Shown one piece after another: positions 49,108 through 61,445 of a DNA stretch of 64,000 bases (position 1 is its first letter; every line of letters starts with the position of its first letter). The notes under the pieces are model-generated. The model was not told the origin of the DNA. It searched no databases and saw nothing but the letters and a program-made list of their open reading frames with translations. Origin of the DNA: Escarpia spicata (taxonomy: Eukaryota > Annelida > Polychaeta > Sabellida > Siboglinidae); NCBI GenBank assembly GCA_963995525.1, contig OZ023213.1:44531597-44595596 (forward strand), read 5' to 3'. A program made the position numbers and the translations under genes.

Positions 49108-50484
49108 CAGTCATTTGTAAAAGTTTAAGACCAGGCACAATTTTTAAGCATTTTATGGTATGGCATCAGACTGCATCAGATAATGTCTGGATTGCATCAT
49201 CCTATTTGGGCCTTGAAGCAATACGCCTAGTCAGTACTTCCAGATCATTTGTTTGCTGCTGTCAGTATCGATTTTTCAGTTTTGTCTTCATCCCTGAAAT
49301 GGGCAAAAAATCGTCTTTGACAGAGGTTCTAAGGGCACAAATAGTGACTCTACATGGAGAAGGATATACGAAAAGAGACATTAGTGCTAAATTACGTTAT
49401 TCCAAGACAGCCGTGCACAACGCCTTCGTCAAATTCAATACTGATGGCACTTTTCGTGACAGTAAAAGGAGTGATCGTCCACGGAAAACTATGCTCAAGG
49501 ATGACCACGCAATGAGACGCATCGTGATGTGCTCGCCAATGAGCTCATGCCAGAAAATTCGGGCTGCTTTACGCTTAAAAGGTACGGAAATAAGTCTCAG
49601 TACTCTTTCGAGACGTCTCAGCAAGGAATTTGGGCTCAAGTCCCGCAAGCCGGCCCGGAAGCCACGCCTGACATCTGAGATGAAAAAAAGAGACTGGACT
49701 TTGCCAGACACATCGCCACTGGACTCTCGCGCAGTGGAAGAAAGTGTTGTTCTCAGATGAATCGACCATGCAGTAGTTTATATCTCGCAAGAGGCACGTT
49801 AGGCGGCCAGTAGGTAAGCGATTTGATGAGAAATATACAGCAGCCACAATGAAACACCAGCCAAGTCAGATGATTTGGGGTGCCATGTCATGTTTTGGCA
49901 CTTCTGGTCTGTATTTTATTCCACCTAACACCACTATGAATGGACCTAGGTACGTGGAGTTGCTGAAGGAGAAGCTGAAACTGCACATGGACATCCACAA
50001 ATGTACGATTTCCATGCAAGATGGCGCTCCTTGTCATTAATCCAAGGTAGCCACTGATTTCCTCAAGAAGAACAAAATCTCCGTGCTGGAATGGCCTGGG
50101 AACAGCCCAGATCTAAATCCCGTTGAGAACCTGTGGATTATAATGAAGGATAAGGTGGCAGACAAACAACCATCAAGCACTCAAAACTTGAAACAAGCAA
50201 TCAAGGACGTTTGAGTCACCGAAATCACCCAGGAGTACTGCGAATCTCAGGTTTCTATCAAGCCATATCGCATCCAAGCGGTCATTGACAGCAAAGGAGG
50301 CCACACTAAATACTGAAAAGTACAGACACTGACACTTTTGGACGACATAAAGTTTCATATTATGTTGTACTACGTTTATTTGGCGAAATAAACTGATATA
50401 ATGTTATGTGAAGGCCACAAAATCATAGTTTTGTCAAATTTCTTCAAAAAATCGTGCCTGGTCTTAAACTTTTGCAAATGACTG
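49108..50484 (+). mobile_element. Tc1-family DNA transposon with intact ends
   Basis: Terminal inverted repeats of about 37 bp: CAGTCATTTGTAAAAGTTTA on the left against CAGTCATTTGCAAAAGTTTA on the reverse complement of the right, both continuing AGACCAGGCAC(A/G)ATTTTT. Only two mismatches are visible. TA flanks both ends (49106-49107 and 50485-50486), the canonical target duplication. Total 1377 bp, close to the usual size for Tc1 elements. It contains one broken transposase gene on the plus strand and sits at the 3' tail of SINE copy F, so it is younger than that SINE. Confidence 0.92.
49299..50316 (+). pseudogene. Tc1-type transposase, DD34E, inactivated
   Basis: The start codon at 49299 gives MGKKSSLTEVLRAQIV and a paired-like helix-turn-helix region (DISAKLRYSKTAVHNAFVKF), then a RPRK linker (GRPR-like) and a second DNA-binding part (ISLSTLSRRLSKEFGLKSRK). 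The catalytic part carries LFSDES (first Asp 49756-49758), MQDGAPCH (second Asp 50020-50022) and DLNPVENLW (Glu 50125-50127), leaving 34 residues between the last two acids, hence DD34E. The frame ends with GGHTKY and a stop at 50314-50316, giving about 340 codons, normal for Tc1. It is broken by two frameshifts between about 49686 and 49716 and by in-frame stops at 49774, 50038 and about 50212. The catalytic triad itself is preserved. Confidence 0.92.
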
Positions 50485-50571
50485 TAGGTTTACTTTTGCA
50501 TTTGTTGTTGGCATTGTATGACACAAGATATATTTCCTTTCGATCATAGGTGTCGGAACCTAGGGGATGGG

Positions 50572-51039
50572 CTTGGGGGACTGAGCCATCACATTGTGGT
50601 GGGGCTGGCGATAGGCTGAGGTCACAGTCATGATGGGCTTGGGGGGGCTGAGCCATCACATTGTGGTGGGGCTGGCGATAGGCTGAGGTCACAGTCATGA
50701 TGGGCTTGGGGGGGCTGAGCCATCACATTGTGGTGGGGCTGGCGATAGGCTGAGGTCACCGTCATGATGGGCTTGGGGGGGGGGGGGGCTGAGCCATCAC
50801 ATTGTGGTGGGTCTGGCGATAGGCTGAGCTCACAGTCATGATGGGCTTGGGGGGCTGAGCCATCACATTGTGTTGAGGCTGGCGATAGGCTGAGGTCACA
50901 GTCATGATGGGCTTGGGGGGCTGAGCCATCACATTGTGTTGGGGCTGGCGATAGGCTGAGGTCACAGTCATGATGGGCTTGGGGGGCTGAGCCATCACAT
51001 TGTGTTGGGGCTGGCGATAGGCTGAGGTCACAGTCATGA
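50572..51039 (+). repeat. 66-bp minisatellite, 7 copies
   Basis: Unit: GATGGGCTTGGGGGGCTGAG, CCATCACATTGTGTTGGGGC, TGGCGATAGGCTGAGGTCAC, AGTCAT. The G run varies in length between copies, from 5 to about 14 (50774-50788). Substitutions such as GTGGTGGGG against GTGTTGGGG split the array into a left and a right half. Confidence 0.95.
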
Positions 51040-52771
51040 ACATATAGACACTATAGAAGTTTATTAGTATTATTATTGTTGTTATTTCGGGACGGTGGTG
51101 CAGTTGGAGGTCTTTGGTGAACCTCACGAGGGGGTGCCGTTGAATGGTTTGGGTTAGCATCAGCTCCTCCAATATCCACCACGCTGCGACGCATGTGTCG
51201 ATGATCATGTCGCCATGAGCAATCGGCGACTAACACAGGTATTTTTGAAGGCCACTACTTGTTTGTCGAAAGTTTCTTCAATATTTTAATATTATTGTCC
51301 ACTACCCTTCAACGAATACTGCTGTGAACAAAGAAAAGTGAACATCGTTTTACGCAAGGATCTTCGATATTGACTATGCTGATAGAACATACGAATATGC
51401 CGTGGTAAACTAATGAAAGTATACATACATTAAATATCATGTTTGGGGGATGCGCAATTTTCCTGAAGCAGATTTCATTGACGTTACGCCACCTCTATCT
51501 ATAGCGTCTGATATGTAACTATTTACCTGTTTTGTTGCATTGCTAAGGACCCGTAACACGCTGCCTGTAGATTTAGAAGGGGTTATGTCGACACCCCAGG
51601 CAACCTGTTGAAGGTCTACTCCGACTCTACTGCCAATTAAACCCCGGCCCCTTTCCACATGTGGATGCCAGTCTCTATTTAGTACTGACGCCAGTTAGGT
51701 GTTTGGAAGATGCTCGGGGTGTCCCTTGGGGTGTCCTTTGGACTTTGTCTGGGGTTCTAGTTACATTGGGAAGGTATAAAGTCAAACTCAATTGCGTGGT
51801 CAAACCACGCAATTCCTCCGCCGACATTACGAATTACGAACACAGGTTGAACAAAATTAACGCCAAGAGCAATACAACTGAGACAGAAAAGTACAAAAAA
51901 GTGGAAGAAGTTAGTAACGAGCGGAGGTAACAACTGCACTAAGCAGCCTTCTTGCGAAGTTTATTTCCTGTGGCTCTACTTCCGATGACTATATTTCCGA
52001 TCAAAGTCTTTTCGCGATGTTTCCCTTTGAGTTTATTTCGGATCACGCACAGTATCGTAATCAGTGCGTTTGTCATGAAAGCCATACATATAAACAGGGC
52101 TTTGTACATACTACACCTAATTCCTATCCGAACGTATTGGTACCTATCCTATTTATTCATGATGTATTAGTGGCTACCCGTGTAATATTAAACTTGCTCC
52201 ATCCAGATAAATACCGACGCGGCTAAGAAAGCCGTTCAACAAGTAGCGGTATCTTCGCGAGCGAGGGGGTACCTATTGTCCCGCAGTCAGCAACGACCCT
52301 GGCATATCGACCAGTCGAAATGCGGGTTTGTCACTGGATGTGTTAGCAACACACGTTCACAGCATTACGCACAGTACACGGTACACACAAATATACTGTC
52401 CAGAGCGAGACAATTCCATTCGTGAAAATGTTCATAAAGTTGGAAGAATCATTTTAATAAAGACATGTTCTTATTTCAAAACTAGAAACGTCGTTGTGAG
52501 TCGAATTGTCTAGTTGTAAAATGTGAAAGTTTATTCATACAGTGGAGGACAATTTCAGTTAGAACACGATGTTTTGAGCTGCATTTGGAACCTTGGCGGT
52601 TCTTCCCGACTACTCGCGATGCACATGAGATTGGCTACCTTGACATGTCACGGGCACGTTGTTTACGCAAATGTTCGCGAGAGGGCAGTGCCTTCGTTCG
52701 GCTATAATTTGTGCAGATATCTGTTGCTTCTACAGGGCGACCGCATAAGGTCGTAAACTCCCCCACAAAAG
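51040..52771. other. Unassigned non-coding stretch
   Basis: Several short open frames, none with a recognisable domain. No transposon termini found. Confidence 0.4.
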
Positions 52772-53073
52772 GGGACTAGTCTTTAGGACTGCTCAACGCG
52801 CTTTACACTTCACTCCCTGGCAGATCTGTTCAATCGAACAGCACATGGTCGTCTCTGGGAAACATTCAGCAACGCTGCAATTATTACGAGAAAAACTTGT
52901 CCTGTACTAACATCCGACACTGTCGACAGTCTGGCGCTAATTCATACAGCTGAATGAACTGGAGCAACGTGGAGTGAACGAACTTGTCCAATATTCAAAA
53001 CGGCAACACAAGGATTTGAACCCGGGATCTCTTGTTTGAGAGTCTGATGTAAACACTACGTTGCCTCACTTCA
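52772..53073 (-). mobile_element. tRNA-related SINE, copy G
   Basis: Minus strand: head GTGAGGCAACGTAGTGTTTA, CATCAGACTCTCAAACAAGA and the well-preserved B box CCGGGTTCAAATCC; body CAAGTTCGTTCACTCCACGT, CATTCAGCTGTATGAATTAG, GCAGCGTTGCTGAATGTTTC, TTCGATTGAACAGATCTGCC; 3' GAGCAGTCCTAAAGACTAG. Nearly full length; it ends before the 30-bp module region. Confidence 0.85.
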
Positions 53074-53082
53074 CACTCCACA

Positions 53083-53179
53083 AAACGTACGGGTGGATGG
53101 CGGGGTGGTTGTCATAACGTACGGGTGGGTGACGGGGTGGTTGTCATAACGTACGGGTGGGTGGCGGTGTGGTTGTCAC
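53083..53179 (+). repeat. 32-bp minisatellite, 3 copies
   Basis: AACGTACGGGTGGGTGGCGG then GGTGGTTGTCAT, three copies with one or two substitutions each. Confidence 0.95.
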
Positions 53180-53260
53180 CAGGCTTCGCGACGAAATAAA
53201 TCACCATAGTGGTGCCACCTATCGAGCGGAACAAGTATTAATGAATTTACATTGACACTA

Positions 53261-53500
53261 TTGTGAACATCAGCACCGGGCAGCGTGATGGACGATGTAT
53301 TGTGAACATCAGCACCGGGCAGCGTGGTGGGCGATGTATTGTGAACATCAGCACCGGGCAGCGTGGTGGGTGATGTATTGTGAACATCAGCACCGGGCAG
53401 CGTGGTGGGTGATGTATTGTGAACATCAGCACCGGGCAGCGTGGTGGGTGATGTATTGTGAACATCAGCACCGGGCAGCGTGGTGGGTGATGTATTGTCA
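53261..53500 (+). repeat. 39-bp minisatellite, 6 copies
   Basis: TGTGAACATCAGCACCGGGC then AGCGTGGTGGGTGATGTAT. The first two copies carry GATGGACG or GGTGGGCG; the last four are identical. In-frame open frames on both strands follow from the period of 39. Confidence 0.95.
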
Positions 53501-54318
53501 GTCATGTCACGTCAGTTGAATCCGATGGGTATTCGAGGTACATGTAGTTTGGAAACAATTTTGGATCGCTCAAACTCGCATCGCCTGTCCCGCGCCGTGT
53601 AGACTCGTAGAGCTGAGTAGGATGGGGATTTGAACAAACACAAAACAAGTTTTGTGGAATTTGAGAACTTACTTAGATCACCGATACAAAGAATCTATGC
53701 ATCTTGGCAATCAGGGTATTACTCTTTATTTGTTTAATGTTCAGTTAACAGCGGCTTCAACAAGAAACGGTGTGCATGGATATCAATTGTATACATTTTC
53801 AACAAAATGTTACAGTTGATTCGTCGGATGATTCAGCCCCTCGCGAATCCGGTTGTCTCATATCTAAACATATCGTGTGTGAATGATTTAGGTGGGTATA
53901 TAAATAATATATATCCATTCAATGTAATAAAACGTGCATACTTTCGATATCCATTTTCATTAATAATAATAATAATAGTTCTTTATATGATAACGAGTTT
54001 CAGTAACAAATCAATGATGTGCTCATAAAAAAATATATATATAATATAATAATTATATATATTAGAAGAATCCGGTTGTTTGCGCATATTTGTCGTATGC
54101 CAGGACAGAAAGCTAACCATTCCAGTAAGATTTCAAAATACAGCTGAAGACCACTGGAGAGGTGGAATGACCGGGATCTCCAGTATCGAAGCCAAAGTGA
54201 TATGCAGCAACTAGAGCAGGATGGAGGGGTGAAAGCGAGGGTCATTTTAGCCTACGCATTTAAAGTGAGACAGTCTGTTGCGTTACCCGTAATCAGCCAT
54301 AGTTGTAATTTCTCGCAG
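53501..54318. other. Unassigned AT-rich stretch
   Basis: Nothing recognised except short (TAA) and (TA) runs near 53960 and 54030. Confidence 0.4.
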
Positions 54319-54319
54319 G

Positions 54320-55080
54320 CACTGAATTGGTTGTTTTGAATGTGGGAACATCGCGACCGCGCTGAATTGGTTGTCTTGAATGTGGGAACATCGCGACCGC
54401 GCTGAATTGGTTATCTTGAATATGGGAACATCGCGACCGCGCTGAATTGGTTGTCTTGAATGTGGGAACATCGCGACCGCGCTGAATTGGTTATCTTGAA
54501 TGTGGGAACATCGCGACCGCGCTGAATTGGTTGTCTTGAATGTGGGAACATCGCGACCGCGTTGAATTGGTTGTCTTAAATGTGGGAACATCGAGACCGC
54601 GCTGAATTGGTTATCCTGAATATGGGAACATCGCGACCGCGCTGAATTGGTTGTCTTGACTGTGGGAACATCGCGACCGCGCTGAATTGGTTGTCTTGAA
54701 TGTGGGAACATCGCGACCGCGCTGAATTGGTTGTCTTGAATGTGGGAACATCGCGACCGCGCTGAATTGATTATCTTGAATGTGGGAACATCGCGACCGC
54801 GCTGAATTGGTTGTCTTGAATGTGGGAACATCGCGACCGCGCTGAATTGGTTGTCTTAAATGTGGGAACATCGAGACCGCGCTGAATTGGTTATCTTGAA
54901 TGTGGGAACATCGCGACCGCGCTGAATTGGTTATCTTGAATGTGGGAACATCGCGACCGCGCTGTATTTGTTGTCTTGAATATGGGAACATCGCGACAGC
55001 GCTGAATTGGTTGTCTTGAATGTGGGAACATCGCGACCGCGCTGAATTGGTTATCTTGAGTGTGGGAACATCGCGACCGC
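54320..55080 (+). repeat. 40-bp minisatellite, 19 copies
   Basis: Unit GCTGAATTGGTTGTCTTGAA then TGTGGGAACATCGCGACCGC, no indels over about 760 bp. Common variants are TTATCTTGAA, ATCGAGACC and AATATGGG. Most units contain two to four CpGs, including TCGCGA. Confidence 0.95.
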
Positions 55081-55811
55081 GTTAAACATCAAATAACTTT
55101 GCGGCTAAAACAACCGCCATCCGTTATATTGTCAAAACATGTTTATAATCCGAACGTTTTGTTTATATTTCGCGGAAGAAAACGTCAAATTGTGAACACT
55201 GTGTTGAGTTTACTAACAGCAATTTAATTGGCAGTAGATCTTCAACTTATTCATTCTAGTATTAGAAACATTGATTACTATAAAAACAACAAATCACCTC
55301 CCCATAAGTGAACACAGTTATGGTAGTATGGTTAGGGCGTTTCGCTAGATGTAGCGGTATCCGACCTGTTTCATGCAATGACTTATGTGCTGAGCAAACC
55401 CTCCACGGTTCGTTCACCTGTCAAACGCGACGCCAGGGTAACGACCGACCAGAGTAACCCATGATGTACCGCGCACTGGCTAAATCTTCCGAGTGCGGGC
55501 AGTTCCCGGGCCGTTATTTATGACATGGCTATATATTGAAGGTACATATGCATTATTGTCGGCGAAATGACGCCAGGAAATTCGAGGAGCCCACCCCAGC
55601 AGCTGTCGACAATTCGTTCTGGTCTCTCGTTATAGTCAGCTATCTGGGCGACATAACGTACTAGTCTCCCCAAAACTGCTCAGTAGATTACCGTGTGATG
55701 ACGGAAACAGCGTATTTAGTGCAATTGTATGTGTGAGAAGTGCGTCGTACATAAAAGGCGTGCCGACGGAGATATAGTATACTAGCGATTAGTGGTGCTT
55801 AGATGGTCGTG
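55081..55811. other. Unassigned non-coding stretch
   Basis: Nothing recognised. Confidence 0.4.
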
Positions 55812-56175
55812 CATTGATGTAGGAGTAGTGCCCGTCATAGATGTACGAGTAATGCCCGTCATAGATATAGGAGTAGTGCCCGTCATAGATTTAGGAGTAG
55901 TGTCCGTCATAGATGTAGGAGTAGTGCCCGTCATAGATATAGGAGTAGTGCCCGTCATAGATGTAGGAGTAGTGCCCGTCATAGATATAGAAGTAGTGCC
56001 CGTCAGAGATGAAAGAGTAGTGCCCGTCAGATATGTAGGAGTAGTGCCCGTCAGATATGTAGGAATAGTGCCCGTCGTAGATGTAGGAGTAGTGCCTGTC
56101 ATAGATGTAGGAGTAGTGCCCGTCATAGATGTAGGAGTAGTGCCCGTCATAGATGTAGGAGAAGTGCCCGTCATG
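55812..56175 (+). repeat. 24-bp minisatellite, about 15 copies
   Basis: GTAGTGCCCGTCATAGATGT then AGGA, with TATAG, TTTAG, CAGATATG and GAAAGA variants. The period of 24 leaves both strands open (Val/Ile/Pro on plus, Thr/Ser/Met on minus); not coding. Confidence 0.95.
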
Positions 56176-56228
56176 TCATATGCTGCATTTATGTTAAATG
56201 CTGTCTTAACTTTTACATATTATCTGAC

Positions 56229-56657
56229 CCACTCACTCACTCACTCACTCACTCACTCACTCACTCACTCACTCACTCACTCACTCACTCACTCACTCAC
56301 TCACTCACTCACTCACTCACTCACTCACTCACTCACTCACTCACTCACTCACTCACTCACTCACTCACTCACTCACTCACTCACTCACTCACTCACTCAC
56401 TCACTCACTCACTCACTCACTCACTCACTCACTCACTCACTCACTCACTCACTCACTCACTCACTCACTCACTCACTCACTCACTCACTCACTCACTCAC
56501 TCACTCACTCACTCACTCACTCACTCACTCACTCACTCACTCACTCACTCACTCACTCACTCACTCACTCACTCACTCACTCACTCACTCACTCACTCAC
56601 TCACTCACTCACTCACTCACTCACTCACTCACTCACTCACTCACTCACTCACTCACT
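56229..56657 (+). repeat. (ACTC)n microsatellite, about 107 units
   Basis: About 430 bp of tetranucleotide repeat with no interruption that I can see, followed by a CT-rich tail to about 56692. Confidence 0.95.
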
Positions 56658-56692
56658 CTCTCCCTCTCTCCCTCTCTCTCTCCCCTCTCTCA

Positions 56693-57509
56693 GTGTGTAG
56701 TGGTGTATGCGCGCGGAAAGAGCCTGAAAAGGACACAGAATACATATTCGTGATTGCTTGATTGATAGAACGATAGTTGGTCCACTGAAAATCTGTAATA
56801 TGTAGCCTTGTATACACTTCATGTGTTTGTTATTTTTGTTTCAAATAACCTCCTTTCCTTTTAAGTATAATGCACCAGCACTCAGACAAGACGGCTGGCA
56901 GGCCGGCAGCACATTGTTTTCTTCCAGAACGTTGGCACCAACTAGGCATAGCGAAACTGCAGCAACAATATCAAGTTATCTACTTGTTTGTGCACAGAAC
57001 TATCAAGTGCCAGCGATTCGGGTATATCGGCAGACTCTGCAAGCGATGAAAAACTCACGTAATACGCATAAAGAGCGGCGCTAACCAGCCGGTGCATTGT
57101 CGTTACTTTATGTTGTTCTGTCGTGGCGAAGCACGTTCAGACAAACTCACGCGCCTATGATATATTTGAGTGGACAGCGTATTTAGTACCTAATCTCTGA
57201 ATGTCTTAATTACAAAGGTTGCGTAGCACGCAACCTTTGTCGAAGAATTCCGTTAATGGCGATGTTGATTCAGTCGCTTACGCCTGATGAGTAGGTGATA
57301 GTGGCTGAGAGAGCCGCGGTCAAAGAGAGACGTCCAGTCGGAGTGACCGCTCCCAGTGGTTGCATGGCCTGATCACGTCAGAATGATGGAAAAGTCACCG
57401 ATGACGTCATACGCATGTGTTCGTTACTGCATAGCTAATGATTAGGGTTCTAGGCGTACCGATGATGTGATGACATCACTTTTCTCTGTCTTTTTTTATA
57501 TATCTTATT
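56693..57509. other. Unassigned, with a perfect 13-bp hairpin
   Basis: 57212-57240 can fold as a hairpin (see findings). TGACGTCA occurs near 57402. No gene recognised. Confidence 0.45.
57212..57240. repeat. Perfect inverted repeat, 13-bp arms, 3-nt loop
   Basis: Left arm ACAAAGGTTGCGT, loop AGC, right arm the exact reverse complement. No T run follows and it is not at an obvious transposon end. Confidence 0.9.
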
Positions 57510-57851
<342 letters not shown>

Positions 57852-58278
57852 AGTCGCGCTTTACATCATTCTACTTATGCTCCTCCCTCTTCCGCACCAC
57901 CCGTTCATACTCCCAGCCATTTGCACCAACCCTCCCTACCCCCTCTCCTGTTTCCCCGGGTCAGACTGGTGTCTGTTACTGGCCGTGATCCGCCGCCTCT
58001 GACGGCATATCGCGGTGCACGCCTCGAATCAAATCACGGCAGACGTAAACATTCGCCCGCTGGCTCCCATCCGCAGCTGTCCGGTGACCAGTGGTGTAGT
58101 TCACGTGAAATGAAGATCAGCTGTCCAGACGTCTGTCGGTCTGTTCAACAGTCGGGTGTGATCCGGTGCGGGGCCAGGTTGAAGAACTGTCCAATCACCA
58201 GTTCTCACGCAATAAACTTTTCTCCAATTCTAGGTCGTCCGTGCATTGTCAAACTCCGAAGATATAACCCGGGACCAT

Positions 58279-58320
58279 GTTCTTCTTCTTCTTCTTCTTC
58301 TTCTTCTTCTTCTTCTTCTT
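58279..58320 (+). repeat. (TTC)n microsatellite
   Basis: About 14 TTC units; the paired copy at 60034-60072 has one unit fewer. Confidence 0.95.
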
Positions 58321-58567
58321 CCCCTTGCTCCCTTCTTTACTTACCATGTTCTTCCACTGCACTTAATACTTTCGAGCTAGGTGTTAGGAACACATACACA
58401 TACATTATATGATACATACATACATACATACATACATACATACACACATACATACATACACATACATATACACACACACATAATACATTATCTGATACAT
58501 ACATACATACATACATACATACATACATACATACATACATACATACATACACTGTACATATATACAT

Positions 58568-58755
58568 CAGTTGAACCTCACTATTAAGGTCACCCTCGGG
58601 ACTGGGCAAAAATGACCTGAATAGCGAGGTGACCGTATTAGCGGGACTAATTTCCTATACTTTATTGTTACAAAAATAGTCCGGGACTGTCCCAGGATGA
58701 CCTTAATTGCAAGGAGGCTGTATTATCGAAGTGACCGTAAAGTAAGGTTCTATTG
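58568..58755. mobile_element. 188-bp TA-type MITE, copy 2
   Basis: Left end CAGTTGAACCTCACTATTAA, reverse complement of right end CAATAGAACCTTACTTTACG, both followed by GGTCAC. TA follows the right end; the left TA is not intact (CAT). Same length as the copy at 47948. Confidence 0.7.
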
Positions 58756-58759
58756 TACG

Positions 58760-59572
58760 TACATACGTACGTACGTACGTAAGTACTTACATACGTACAT
58801 ACGTACATACATACATGCATACATGCATACATGCATACATGCATACATGCATACATACATGTATACATGCATACATGGATACATGGATACATGCATACAT
58901 GCATACATGCATACATGCATACATGCATACATGCATACATACATACATACATACATACTTGCATACATACATACATACATACATACATACATACATGCAT
59001 GCATGCATACATACACGCATACATACACGCATACATACATACATACATACATACATACATGCATACATACATACATGCATATATGCATACATACATACAT
59101 ACATACATACATACATACATACATACATACATACATACATACATACATACATACATACATACATACATACATACATACATACATACATACATACATACAT
59201 AAATACATGCATACATACATGCATACATGCATACATGCATACATGCATACATGCATACATACATACATACATACATACATACATACATACATACATACAT
59301 ACATACATACATACATACATACATACATGGATACATGCATACATGCATACATGCATACATGCATACATACATATATGCATACATACATACATACATACAT
59401 TAATACATGCATACATGCATACATGTATACATGCATACATGGATACATGCATACATACATACATACTTGCATACATACATACATGCATGCATGCATACAT
59501 ACACGTATACATACACGCATACATACATACATACATACATACATACATACATAAATACATGCATACATACGT
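58760..59572 (+). repeat. (CATA)n array with CATG variants
   Basis: Begins with a palindromic GTAC-rich segment, then CATA units mixed with GCATACAT, ACGCATAC and CTTGCATA variants in larger sub-blocks, interrupted only by the assembly gap. Confidence 0.95.
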
Positions 59573-59772
59573 NNNNNNNNNNNNNNNNNNNNNNNNNNNN
59601 NNNNNNNNNNNNNNNNNNNNNNNNNNNNNNNNNNNNNNNNNNNNNNNNNNNNNNNNNNNNNNNNNNNNNNNNNNNNNNNNNNNNNNNNNNNNNNNNNNNN
59701 NNNNNNNNNNNNNNNNNNNNNNNNNNNNNNNNNNNNNNNNNNNNNNNNNNNNNNNNNNNNNNNNNNNNNNNN
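59573..59772. other. Assembly gap, exactly 200 N
   Basis: A fixed-size run of Ns, so real distance is unknown. Open frames across it are meaningless. Confidence 1.
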
Positions 59773-61389
59773 CACGCCTCGAATCAAATCACGGCAGACG
59801 TAAACATTCGCCCGCTGGCTCCCATCCGCAGCTGTCCGGTGACCAGTGGTGTAGTTCACGTGAAATGAAGATCAGCTGTCCAGACGTCTGTCGGTCTGTT
59901 CAACAGTCGGGTGTGATCCGGTGCGGGGCCAGGTTGAAGAACTGTCCAATCACCAGTTCTCACGCAATAAACTTTTCTCCAATTCTAGGTCGTCCGTGCA
60001 TTGTCAAACTCCGAAGATATAACCCGGGACCATGTTCTTCTTCTTCTTCTTCTTCTTCTTCTTCTTCTTCTTCCCCTTGCTCCCTTCTTTACTTACCATG
60101 TTCTTCCACTGCACTTAATACTTTCGAGCTAGGTGTTAGGAACACATACACATACATTATATGATACATACATACATACATACATACATACATACATACA
60201 TACATACATACATACACACATACATACATACACACATACATACATACACATACATATACACACACACATAATACATTATCTGATACATACATACATACAT
60301 ACATACATACATACATACATACATACATACATACATACATACATACATACATACACTGTACATATATACATCAGTTGAACCTCACTATTAAGGTCACCCC
60401 GGGACTGGGCAAAAATGACCTGAATAGCGAGGTGACCGTATTAGCGGGACTAATTTCCTATACTTTATTGTTACAAAAATAGTTCGGGACTGTCCCAGGA
60501 TGACCTTAATTGCAAGGAGGCTGTATTATCGAAGTGACCGTAAAGTAAGGTTCTATTGTACGTACATACGTACGTACGTACGTAAGTACTTACATACGTA
60601 CATACGTACATACATACATGCATACATGCATACATGCATACATGCATACATACATGTATACATGCATACTGGATACATGGATACATGCATACATGCATAC
60701 ATGCATACATACATACATACATACATACTTGCATACATACATACATACATACATACATGCATGCATGCATACATACACGCATACATACACGCATACATAC
60801 ATACATACATACATACATGCATACATACATACATGCATATATGCATACATACATACATACATACATACATACATACACATACATACATACATACATACAT
60901 ACATACATACATACATACATACATAAATACATGCATACATACATACATACATGCATACATACATACATGCATACATGCATACATACATACATACATACAT
61001 ACATACATACATACATACATACATACATACATACATACATACATGTACATGCATACATGCATACATGCATACATGCATACATGCATACATGCATACATGC
61101 ATAAATGCATACATGCATACATAATATATGCATACATACATACATACATACATTAATACATGCATACATGCATACATGTATACATGCATACATGCATACA
61201 TGGATACATGCATACATACATACATACTTGCATACATACATACATGCATGCATGCATACATACACGTATACATACACGCATACATACATACATACATACA
61301 TACATGCATACATACATACATGCATACATGCATACATACATACATACATACATACATACATACATACATAAATACATGCATACATACGT
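59773..61389 (+). repeat. Duplicated segment, right copy (contig start)
   Basis: Matches 58018-59572 over its length. Non-repeat parts differ at about two positions in the 188-bp MITE; the rest of the length difference is in (CATA)n and (TTC)n. Its start in mid-sequence and the left copy's end at the gap suggest overlapping contigs. Confidence 0.9.
60372..60558. mobile_element. 187-bp TA-type MITE, copy 3 (duplicate of copy 2)
   Basis: Same as 58568-58755 apart from a 1-base deletion (CACCCCGGG) and one substitution (AGTTCGGG). It is part of the duplicated segment, so it may not be an independent insertion. Confidence 0.7.
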
Positions 61390-61445
61390 ACATACGTACA
61401 TACGTACATACGTACATACATACATACATACATACATAAATACAT
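60560..61445 (+). repeat. (CATA)n array with CATG variants, right copy
   Basis: Same sub-block order as 58760-59572 with different unit counts, extending beyond the left copy into GTACATAC units before unique sequence begins at about 61446. Confidence 0.95.

Larger units (their letters stand above)
58018..59572 (+). repeat. Duplicated segment, left copy (contig end)
   Basis: From CACGCCTCGAATC to the base before the N gap this sequence recurs at 59773-61389. It contains a non-coding GC-rich part (58018-58267), (TTC)n, a (CATA)n block, a 188-bp MITE and a long (CATA/CATG)n array. No gene recognised. Confidence 0.9.

Noticed and set aside
55782..56700. 300-codon frame joining Val/Ile-rich and Thr/His/Ser/Leu repeats
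   Set aside because: It spans a 24-bp minisatellite and an (ACTC)n tract; both periods allow open frames without selection.
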